NCBI GenBank assembly: GCA_025617745.1
Contig: CM046856.1
Span: forward strand, 48,984,873 to 49,048,872
Direction: 5' to 3'
Source: Heliocidaris erythrogramma
Taxonomy: Eukaryota > Echinodermata > Echinoidea > Camarodonta > Echinometridae
Length of the DNA stretch: 64,000 nucleotides
A program made the position numbers and the translations under genes. Within the stretch, counting starts at the first letter, position 1. Each line of letters opens with the position of its first letter. The notes beneath the pieces are model-generated. The model was given only the letters and a program-made list of their open reading frames with translations. It did no database searches and was not told the DNA's origin. Positions 24,601 to 36,600 of the stretch are shown here, piece by piece.

Positions 24601-27600
24601 GAAGGAGAGGAAAGAAAGGACTCAAAGGCCAGTTTGGTATTCCAGGAAGACCTGTAAGTATTCATTATTGTGTTTGCAAAGTAAATGTATCTAAGTCACT
24701 AAATGATGTATATTGTTCATATTTGTAATGACAGCTTTGTCTGGTCTTGTATATGACACCCCATTATGAGAATCCATTAGACTTGACCCAAACGTGTTGC
24801 CTCAATTTGTCACCTCAAAATACTCTGTAAGTTCAAAATTTCTTTTTCCACTGGCAAAATACCAGTATATAAATTACCAATGAGATGAAGTTGCCTCGTG
24901 ATGAAATTGCAATGATTCGCAAGTATGTGTGCTGCTTTGTAAGAGCTCTAGAGAGTTAAAAACAAAATGATGTTCAAGATATGATGAGGTTCACTCTTTT
25001 CCAGCTTTAGTCTACTCGTGCAATGTGCAATGGATGACTTAAGTTGATTTTAAAAGTAATTTAAAATGATTTGTGTTGGTATTCCTTGCCACACTTAAAA
25101 GATTAGGTCACATGTTTCAATTAATCAGCAAGAATGAAAGTATATTCTTCATATAACAAGGTTTTTCTTCATCTCCGATTCTGTACAGGGACGTCCGGGA
25201 GAACCAGGTCCTGAGGGACAAACTGGACCAGAAGGGCCCGAGGGAGCACAAGGTCAACCTGGTCCACCAGGCGCTGGATCGGTAAGCATACTCTGACCGT
25301 ACAGGGCCCTATTTCATAAAACTTGTTATCAATTACAAGTTACAGTAATTGTTATAAGCTACTGAAATCCTTGAATCTGATTGGCTGAGAGCAAAATTTG
25401 TCATAGAAATGAGGCAGTGGTTATTGATAACAGGTTTTATGAAATGGGGCCCTGGTCTACTTGTGTTGGAGCACTGTGGTATATTGGGGAAGGTTCTTGA
25501 CTCTTATACAAGAGGTCCTGGGTTCAATCCTCTTTTGATGCTTACAAGGTGTTTTATTCCCATTTGTCTTTATCTCTCAACGAAGGTGTATTATATGGGT
25601 ACCTGGCAGATCTGGGTTGTAACAAAATACATCTGGTAAAATATTTGGCAATGAATGAGCATTTATTTATTTAGTTCTTTTAGGGGATGGGTTAGCACTT
25701 GACTTCGACTTAAAAACCAAGATTCTATATCTTAATCATTACTTTTTATTTTTTTATTTTTTCTTCAACTTTATATCTTTTTCGAGACATGATACTTTCC
25801 ATTACGATTTGAATATTCCATTTTCTCTCTCTCTGTACACTGTCTGTTTGTTTTTCATTTTCTATTCTTTCAAATACTTTATTTACTTAGTTACATATAC
25901 AGTGAAATGTGTATATAAAGACCGCTCAAGGAAGACTAGAAAAGCAGTCTTTATGTACAGGTTCCTTTACTTTAATACACGTTTCAATGAGAAACACCTT
26001 TCAAGGGAAACAAAAATTGTGGTCTTTATAGACAGGGGGTAGCTAAAGCAGTTTTGATTGCTTATTTATATTAATATTATTTCATATATTCTGAATTTTT
26101 TTTGTTCTCTTCATGTCTCTAGGGTGACTGTGCTTGTGATCCTTCAACCTTCCCTCCATCATTCTTCCCTCCTGGAGAGAAAGGAGCCAAGGGAGATCAT
26201 GGTTCTCCTGGTCCAATTGGACCTGATGGTGTGCCTGGAGCTCCAGGTTAGTAATTAACTCATGCACTGCTGAATTTTATCATTCCCCTAGGTTCAATAC
26301 AGGAATCACCTTATTCTGGTATTAAATGAGTTAACCTGATGACTACTGAATTCTGTCATTCCCCTCGGTTCAATACAGGAATCACCTTATTCTGGTATTA
26401 AATGAGTTAACCTGATGACTACTGAATTCTGTCATTCCCCTCGGTTCAATACAGGAATCACCTTATTCTGGTATTAAATGAGTTAACCTGATGACTACTG
26501 AATTCTGTTATTCCCTTAGGCTTAATACAGGAATCACCTTATTCTGGTATTAAATGAGTTAACCTGATGACTACTGAATTCTGTTATTCCTCTAGGCTTA
26601 ATACAGGAATCACCTTATTCTGGTATTAAATGAGTTAACCTGATGACTACTGAATTCTGTTATTCCCCTAGGCTTAATACAGGAATCACCTTATTCTGGT
26701 ATTAAATGAGTTAACCTGATGACTACTGAATTCTGTTATTCCCTTAGGTTTAATACAGGAATCACCTTATTCTGGTATTAAATGAGTTAACCTGATGACT
26801 ACTGAATTCTGTTATTCCCCTAGGCTTAATACAGGAATCACCTTATTCTGGTATTAAATGAGTTAACCTGTTGACTACTGAATTCTGTCATTCCCCTCGG
26901 TTCAATACAGGAATCACCTTATTCTGGTATTAAATGAGTTAACCTGATGACTACTGAATTCTGTCATTCCCCTCGGTTCAATACAGGAATCATATTCTGG
27001 TATTAAATGAGTTAACCTGTTGACTACTGAATTCTGTCATTCCCTCGGTTCAATACAGGAATCATATTCTGGTATTAAATGAGTTAACCTGATGACTACT
27101 GAATTCTGTCATTCCCCTCGGTTCAATACAGGAATCACCTTATTCTGGTATTAAATGAGTTAACCTGTTGACTACTGAATTCTGCTATTCCCTTAGGTTC
27201 AATACAGGAATCACCTTATTCTGGTATTAAATGAGTTAACCTGATGACTACTGAATTCTGTCATTCCCCTCGGTTCAATACAGGAATCACCTTATTCTGG
27301 TATTAAATGAGTTAACCTGATGACTACTGAATTCTGTTATTCCCTTAGGATTAATACAGGAATGAGTTAACCTGATGACTACTGAATTCTGTCATTCCCC
27401 TCGGTTCAATACAGGAATCACCTTATTCTGGTATTAAATGAGTTAACCTGATGACTACTGAATTCTGTTATTCCCCTAGGCTTAATACAGGAATCACCTT
27501 ATTCTGGTATTAAATGAGTTAACCTGTTGACTACTGAATTCTGCTATTCCCTTAGGCTTAATACAGGAATCACCTTATTCTGGTATTAAATGAGTTAACC

Positions 27601-30600
27601 TGATGACTACTGAATTCTGTTATTCCCTTAGGCTTAATACAGGAATCACCTTATTCTGGTATTAAATGAGTTAACCTGTTGACTACTGAATTCTGTTATT
27701 CCCTTAGGTTCAATACAGGAATCACCTTATTCTGGTATTAAATGAGTTAACCTGATGACTACTGAATTCTGTCATTCCCCTAGGTTCAATACAGGAATCA
27801 CCTTATTCTGGTATTAAATGAGTTAACCTGTTGACTACTGAATTCTGCTATTCCCCTAGGTTCAATACAGGAATCACCTTATTCTGGTATTAAATGAGTT
27901 AACCTGTTGACTACTGAATTCTGTTATTCCCTTAGGCTTAATACAGCAATCACCTTTTTCTGGTATTAATGAGTTAACCTGATGACTACTGAATTCTGTC
28001 ATTCCCCTAGGCTTAATACAGGAATCACCTTATTCTGGTATTAAATGAGTTAACCTGTTGACTACTGAATTCTGCTATTCCCCTAGGCTTAATACAGGAA
28101 CCGTCTTGTAACTTCCAGTAGGCAATGGGTTAATCCATTGACTTATGAAGACAAGGGAGGGGGAGAGAGAGAGAGGGGGGGGGGGGAGACAGAGTGGTAG
28201 CACAAAATGGAGATTGGAGGAACAAAAATAGAGAGAGAGAAAGAGAAAGAGAGATGAGTCACAGACCGTTAGGTCATCATACAGCTTTGGATAGAATGAA
28301 ATATGTAAGTTTTCAACATACATGTACATACTGTTGTGCAAACTTCTGAAAAACATTGTTAAAGGGATACGCAACCAGGCGGCTGTGGGGAAAGTCAGGA
28401 TCGCGTAAGCCCCATTCACTCGTACACAAAGTTTGTGCGTCGAACGCGTCCGTTGGACTACTGGGATTATATTTCAGGCTGCACGAAGCCGACCGAATCT
28501 CGCACGAGAGCTCGAGCTCAGGCGAAGCGTGCATGTTTGTGCGGCGACCTGTCTATCCGAGGTTTGCGCCCCGCAGGGCAACGGCATGATCAGGTAACGA
28601 ACACGGTGCCCTCTCGCGGCATAAAAACGTCCACAATCGGCGATTGAGTATCCCTTTAAACAGCCCCCTCCCCCCCCTTTGTAGAATATTCTGACACCTT
28701 ATATATATTATTTATAATGTAGGATTGCCTGGTGTTCAAGGGCTGAGAGGACTACAAGGCTATGAAGGAGACCCTGGTAGTGACGGACTTGAAGGCAGAC
28801 CGGTAAGATCTATGTATCACAACTTTCTTGCCCTGCTAAAATCTAGTTTAGATTGTCATGGGGTGGTATTCTGAGAATTATTTTATCTTGATTTTAGTGA
28901 AAAGATTTTATTTGTCATAATAAATTATAAATTGCAACATTTCATTGGTGTTTGTGCAGATGAATTCCACGTACGCAGCCACTTTTGCGCAGTCATTAAC
29001 CAATGATGCGCCACAAGTGTACATTTTGTTATGACAATTAAAATTATTTCACTAAAATCAAGATAAAATAAATCTCAGAATACCATCCATGGTCATCATG
29101 AATTTTTACCCGCTATTGGTGGATTTTATGAAGGCCCTTCTTTGTGAAAATCAATAAAGTTCATCATGAAACTATAAACTTCACTAGAATTGCCAGTTGT
29201 TTCTTCAATAATGGGGTTCCATTTGGTATACTATGAGCCATGACCAACATCTTCATGTGCCTGGCAGAAGGCTGCAAGCATGAGTGGTCAGAGTTTTTAC
29301 TTTTTAGGGTAATTTTGTTATCTACAATGTACTGTAATTTGTATGTTGTACAATTTTGACAAAATGTTTATATTAGTCTGTGATCTGTGTTGCGGGTCTA
29401 TTTTGTTTGTTTTTGATATACTTACATGTGATTGTTATTTTTTTATGGATGATATATCTCAGATATATAGCAGTTTTACTGCAAATTTTACATTAAGAAA
29501 TTACAAAGAGTGTGTTCTGTATTATATAAGCCTGTTGTTTATTGTGCATTGCGCAACTAATAATTGATTGATTGGTGATGGGTGCTTGTTTGTTCCCTTT
29601 TATTATCGGTGCAGGGTGCGCAAGGTGTACCAGGGGTACCTGGAATAGCTGGAGCCAAGGGAGAAAAGGTAAAGCATTATACCCTTAATCTGTTAATGCC
29701 CTTTTCAAGTCCCTATTGATCCCCCTATCTCTGTGTGAATATATACATCAAGCAAAACTACAGCCTTATTGATCAGGAAGACTAATAAATGAGATATTTT
29801 TGTGCACTATTTGTCCCAATCCCTCATGCCTCAATTTGTATGAGCTTAATCCCCGCAAGTATCAGTATCAGTGGTGTCAGTGGTATATGTAGTTGTCACA
29901 TGCCCGCCAAATGCCAGTTTTAAAAAGAAATCTGCCTACTGTAATTCATAATGTGTTTTTTTTTGTCTTTTGATTTTTGTCTTAGAGCTACTGTTTCTTT
30001 CTGTCTGTTCCTCCTCTCTCCCTTTTGTGGACATTGTCCTCCCTCACCCCTTTTCCTTCATCAAATATTGGAAACGTGAATAAGTATATATTTACAGTCA
30101 CACTTATCAAGAGAAACCAGTTTATGATTGAAAAGTCACTGCTTGAGAACTCCATGAAGATGATGATGTAAACCCCTTGAATGACCTTACGTGTTGATTG
30201 TATAACTGATTTCAATCATTCATTCTTATTCATTCTTGTTTCTCTTTTTAGGGTGATCCTGGAGATTTCTTTGTGAATGATGAGGTGTTTATTGGACCTC
30301 CAGGAGAATCAGGTCCTCCAGGCAGAGATGTAAGTTTATGGTTCTCATCGCGAGTTGGTTCTAATCAGGATTTGCCTTCATCCTGTGAGAAAATATGGTT
30401 CCTAGTATTAAAAGCTTTCATCTTCCTTTTTTTTCTCTCTCTCTCTGATTCCATCTCTGTGCCTACATCCCAGTCTCTCACTTTCTCTTCTCTCTTTTGC
30501 TTGCTCTCGCCCCTACTTTCTCCCTCCCTCTTTTTCTTCATCTCTCTCTCTCTCTCTCTCTGTTCCTGCCTATGTCTCATTCTCAGTTCTTCCTGTCTCT

Positions 30601-33600
30601 CCTTCTCTCTCTCTTTCTCTCCTTCTATTGATTTCCATGACTTATTCACAGCCTGCTTTTGTAGTCTATCCTTCTCTTTCTAATTTCCCATCTCACCTCT
30701 GCATTTTTGCACATATCAAAAACATTTTTGTTGCAATATGTAGCATTGAATTTTATAGAATATTTCATCAACCGGTACATTATCTTTGATACGCAATGGA
30801 CCTGTCCCACATTACATTATCCTTCAATACTTGAAAACTGTCCTTTTGATTGTTGATCAGCATTGGTACCATTCATTGACAATTTCAATGATGTAAAGTG
30901 CTGTGAAACAAGTTCAGTTTGTAAGAATGCTTTATAAATGAAAATTATTGTATTTTAGTGTTTTTTTCCAGACCTGTTTATAGAAGTTTGCATCCTTCAT
31001 TTTAACCATCTCCCACATCTTCTCTGCCCCCAGTCAGGGTTTACCCGGAGAGAGCATCAAAGGAGAGCCAGGTGAACCAGGGTATGGCTCCGAAGGTCAG
31101 CCTGGTAGAGATGGGCGTGACGGGCCTCAGGGTCCCCCTGGTCCCCCCGGACCCCCTGGACCTCCAGGGGAACCAGCATACTACAATGGCAATGGAAACG
31201 GTGGCAGGGTAAGTGTCCCTAAACTTTTTATTGTCATCAAAGTATTGATTTTTGAATAAAGAGTAACAGAGTAGCTTAAAACCTGTCTGTAATTATGCAA
31301 ATATTAATACTAATGATTGATACTATATGTTTCATAACTCTCCTCTTAATTTAGACTCATTTTATTTGTTATTATATAATTACCAAAGAATATTGTATAT
31401 TGTATAATATATGTACTTAACGCTGTTTATAAATGGACATCAAGAATCAACTTTTAACTGATTCAATTTGTTATATATTCCACTATAAAGAAGATTGCCA
31501 TCATATCGTGATTCTTAACCCCTTCTATTCCATGAGCTGCAAATTCTGCCCAATAATTTCAGGTGTACAATGCATTTAGTGTAAGAAGGACTTCAACAGA
31601 AATAAAATATTTATATTAATCTTATCCATATGAAAATAATGTTGTACCTAATTCAGCAGTGAAACAATAAATTATTATGAATATAACCCTGGAAAAAAGA
31701 AATCATATATAATTGTGTAGAAGCTGTTGCACAGAAGGGGTTACGATGTGGTAGGGTTGCACATTTGTTGTGGTTGTATATTGACACTCTGCATTACCTG
31801 ATGATTTATTTTGGTTTGTTTGTGTGCTTGGAAATACATGAAGATACTTGGTGTTGCGGTCTAGTGGATAAGTCCCCGGACTGTGAACCACAAGGTATGG
31901 GGTTCGAATCCCTGGTGCAGCACTAATGTCCTTTGGCAATACGTTTATCTACATTTGCCACACTCGACCCTGGTGAAGTAAATGGGTACCTGGCAGGAGT
32001 TAATTCCTCAGAATGCTTGAGCATTGTAATAGCAGCTGGGCTAAAGCCAGGGTAATAATGGAATGCCAGGAGTGGCAAATGTGCCAGACCTAGGCCCTAT
32101 ACAAGCACCCACTATTATTATTATTTTTTATAGTCAAAATTTTCATTTTATCCTCTTTGCAGGGACCAAAGGGTGAGCCAGGAGAACCTGGCAGGGAAGG
32201 CCAATCAGGTTCCCCAGGGTTCGATGGAAGACCAGGCTCTAGGGGCCCTCGTGGACCTCCAGGACCCACTGGCTATGGGGAACCTGGTCCACAAGGGGAG
32301 CCAGGACCACCGGGTCAGCCTGGGGGAGGTGGTGGGCAGGCTGGGGGTGGGGATAATGTACAGGTGAGTGTACGGGCACAGAAACAAAATGGTTGAGGTT
32401 TGCACACCCAGTGGCAGATCAAAGGTTAGAGGCTCAACTCCAAAAGCTATATGACAGCTAAAGAAGGCTTTTCACATTTTTGTAGGCCATTCTTAGCCCC
32501 CCCTCCCATCCCCCAATTTTTTCATTTTCTTGGGGGAGAGAGGGGGGAGGGCACACAGGTGCGCACATTTTAAAATTTTGTCTAAGGTATACCAGATTGG
32601 GTTTTGCCTGGGACACGTGCCCCAGTGCACTTAAAGGAAATTACTGAAAGCTGCATGATTACAAATCAGCTAAAAGAGTACAAACTTACAATTCCCCCAT
32701 TATATATTGAGTGATCTGCATTGTTTGTTGGTTGTCAGAAAGAAGAAATATACTTATCCTAGTTGAAAGAACTTTAATCTGTTGAATAAGTATTGCATAA
32801 GTGTAGACCATCTTGCAATCTTCGCTTCAACAACTGACAAAAGTAAGCTCGTTATTCCCAAATCCAAACTCTCATCAACTGAAACGGGCTTCTCAGTGGC
32901 TTCATCAAAGACGTGGAACAATATTCCACTCTGCATCAGAGAAATAACCTGTCTTGCCATTTTCAAGAGATCCCTAAAAACATATCTTTCCCCAGTATTA
33001 TAATGTTCCAATGTAATCTCTTCCTTTTTTGAGTCTGTCTTTTTGCTATTGCTGTTGTCTTTTCTTTTCAAATTTGTAATCTTGTAAGCGCTATGGTACG
33101 TTCTGTATTTAGCGCTCCTAAATACTATTATTATTATTATTATTATTATTTAGTATTTTTTTCTAGGGATAATGTCCTTATTTCAAGAGATTTGGGCAAA
33201 TTCTTATTTTTTACTTCCTAGATGGCCAGGTTTGCGACCCTCCAGGACATGCAGGATGGCATGAGAGGACTGGAGGTTGGCACACTAGCCTTTATCCTGC
33301 GAGTCCAGGAACTCTACATCAGGGTTGAGACTGGCATGCAACAAGTACTGGTAAGATAGGCCAGGTCCAGAACTGGACCAGGACCAGGAAATTATAATAT
33401 GATTAGTCTAGTGTTATTGAGAGGGAAGCAAGGGGTGTAAATTGTTTGAAAATAGGAGTTGGACGGGATCAGAAAGTCAGGGTTATTGATATTGAATAGT
33501 GGGATATTACTTCATTTCATTTTATTTAATTTCATCTTTATTTCGCAAACCATGATAAAAAGCGTACAAAATATAGCATATATAATAAGTGTGATACATT

Positions 33601-36600
33601 GTAAATATTGAAAATGCAAATTCATATTGAAAAAAAAAAATACATATAAATTAGCAATACATAAATAGATAAATAAATATGAGTATAAAGGAAATATATT
33701 GCGTAAGGAAAATAAACCTAAATTGTGTTCAAGGTAAAAATGGTTTGCGGGCACACCTAAAAAGGCCTAGAGGCCTGCAGGGAAGGTAGCCCATATAGAG
33801 TAAAGTTGAAGCTTTAAAAAGGGAGAAAAAAGAACACAATTATACGGTTGAAGCATTGAACTAATATAGAAAAAAACAAAAAACAAACTTAGATGTAGAA
33901 ATACATGTAGGCCAAAACTAAGAATATGATTGGTCCACTTGTATGGAGGGGAAGATGGATTTTTCAGACTTTGTATAAGCATAAGCTGTCATTCTCACCC
34001 CCAAAGTACTATTCATTATAATTATAAAAGCTCAAATCAGTATTGACTGAATTTCCAAAACTCCAAATAAACTGACTGTTGATTATGGATAGGAACTTCT
34101 TTACAAGTCAAACTGTCTTTAAATAACAATCTTGCAAAGATTATTATTATATTTTGCTTTTTTATCATTGATACAGGCAAAAACCTATTAGACTGTGGCA
34201 TGATTGTAATATTTGTAAATCAGTGATGTAGATCATCTTCTCGTTTAAAGTGTACATGAAATCATTCGTCTTTTTTCTTTGAAATATGTTGTCATTTTGC
34301 ATGCAATATTTTACTATCTATGGTCTTTGACGTCACAAAATATTTCATTTTAGTGTCTATTGTTCATTCTTGTGTGTCAATTCTTTTTGTGTGACTTTTT
34401 CATTTTCAATATTTTATGGCTGTGTGGGCAATACTGGGTCATCAAAGTCATTTTAGATTTTTTGAGGAAATTGTCCTATATCTGATTGAAAGCTACTACC
34501 CGTTATACTAACCATACGTCTCAATTTTATAGCAAAAGTAGACAACATGTAGGCTCTTTTTGCTCTTCCAATTCATTCTCTTGCTTATCCAAAATAGGGC
34601 AATTCAAAGTTGAATATTAGGCCTAATCATGTTTCATATGTAACAAGAGTTTACAAGAACATTCAACAGAAATTGACTTCAAATTTAGAAAGTGTAATTT
34701 TAATTGATATTCAGGTATGCTAATGAGATAGTCAGTACTATGGATATCAGATTTTTATTACTGTTTTGATAAACTCTGATACCTATCAGACATGATTAGT
34801 ATTTCCTTTGGCATGCCCTCCACCTAGTTTATAAAGGATATTATTCATCAAAATAAAAAGGGAAAAATTGTAATTGTAAATGTCACCTTTTAGCCTAATT
34901 TGCCAATAGGAGACGGTCATTGTCTTGCATTTTTTTATGATGGTTGAAAAGTCAATTGGTACTGTGGAAACAAAGTAATGAAAATCATAAACCACATACA
35001 AGTTGAAATTAAATTAAAGTAAGTTGAATTTTGTATCTGCAAAATGAATTATATTATAGATTTTCTTGGTCTAGTATCATACATGTATCTTTCTATTATT
35101 GGGAAATATATGTATACAAACATTGGGTATTAAACATTGGTTATTAAAGTATGGGCTTGAATTGTAACATGTGGGCTTGGAGTGTATAACTAATCAGATG
35201 GACATTTTTAAATTTTACCAGTGGTGTTCATATGGGTTTGCATTATATACATGGATATCTAATCGGTGAAGTGATGCTTAAATTGGAAAAAAAAGTGAAT
35301 AGAGGGCTTAACTGCAGAATGCCCCGCCATTTCAGTGTATGAGGCTTAGCGTTAGGATCAAGGTCGAAGGTCAGGGTTGGGGATACTGAAAGGGATAGTG
35401 TTAGTGTTAGGGTTAAATTCAGAGTTTAACGCTTATGTTAGGGAGAACGCTAGTGCAAGTGTTAGGATGAGGATTAGGGTTAGAGTTAGGTTAAAGTTTT
35501 ATCCCTAGGGTCAATGTTAAATCTAGATTTAGGGTTATTTTAACCGTAGGGTTCAAGTTAGGGTTTAACGCTTAGGTTAGGGTGGGATTTTAACCCTGGG
35601 GTTAGGGTTAGGGATATGGTTTATTATCCCTAGGGTCAGGCTTAGGGTGAAACCATAAGGCTAGGATTAGGGGTTAAACCTAGAGTTAAATTTAGGGTTT
35701 AACATTAAGTTCAGTGTTAGGGTTGACCCTTGGTGTAGGGTTGGGTTAGGGTTAGTGTAATGGTTAAGACTGTAGGGATAGGATCAGTATTAGGGTTAGG
35801 CCCTAGGTTAAGGGTTAGGTTTGGGGACTTGGAGCTACATGTATGGTGGGGTATTTTGCTTTTTAGGAATCTCAATAATGACCTTTGACCTGCAGCCATC
35901 ACAGTATTAATTTCTTCCTTCCTACAGCTCGGAGCTACCTTTACCTTACCACCAACCTATGAACCACGCCCTCAACCACCCATTACATCGAGAACTACTA
36001 CTACTACATTAACACCTACCACCACTGTAAGACTTATGGTTTATCATCATTCTGCACTCATATACTCTATATCCCTATTTCTCTATCTCTCTTTCTCTAT
36101 CCATAATATTTCTCTCTTTCTCTATCCATAATCTTTCTCTCTCTCTCTCTCCCCCCATCTTCCATCTAGCAGATGTTTATATATCTAGCTATTATCTAAT
36201 CCAGCGTCTGATGCAGTGTCTTCTTCGAAAGCTCTTAGTTCTTCTTCTTCTTCCTCTTCTTATCTTTCTCTTCCTCTCTCTCATCTACCACACTCCTATA
36301 CAACTCATATCTACCTCTGCCTCTCTCTTTAACTATTACTCTCTTTCACTCTATCTCTCTCTTACTCTCTCTTCTCTCCCTCTCTTTCTCATGATTAGTA
36401 GTGATTTCTTCTTGTACATACAGTACCTCTTTCTTTCTGTCTATCTCTGTTTTGTCCACATTTCAGTCTCTTTTAGGCCTGTAGGTCATTCTATATCTCT
36501 GTCTCTTTCTCTCTCCATTATTTACCACCTGTCATTTTGTCATTCTTATTATGTCTCTATCTTTCTTTCATTGTCAATTTTATATTCCTTCCCAACTATC

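Noticed and set aside
26264-28100. CRISPR-like regular repeat array
   Set aside because: Units are contiguous with no unique spacers, 76 bases long, in a eukaryotic intron. It is a tandem satellite.
28356-28647. Open frames in the GC-rich insert, some Arg-rich
   Set aside because: They lie within a TTAA-ended foldback element. The lengths are expected by chance at high GC, and no domain was recognised.
30365-30649. Minus-strand Glu/Arg-rich frame of 94 codons
   Set aside because: It is antisense to a TC-rich intron tract. It resembles a charged coiled coil only because of the repeat.
31857-31930. A functional tRNA gene
   Set aside because: The B-box is good, but the acceptor stem and anticodon arm do not fold convincingly and the body continues as a dispersed repeat. 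It is called a SINE.
32500-32560. G-quadruplex-like G-rich stretch
   Set aside because: G runs are present but irregular. There is no support beyond composition.
32782-33003. A missing collagen or host exon
   Set aside because: The peptide matches the LINE reverse-transcriptase C-terminal pattern and is followed by an (ATT)n tail. It cannot join the flanking collagen exons, which already meet in phase.
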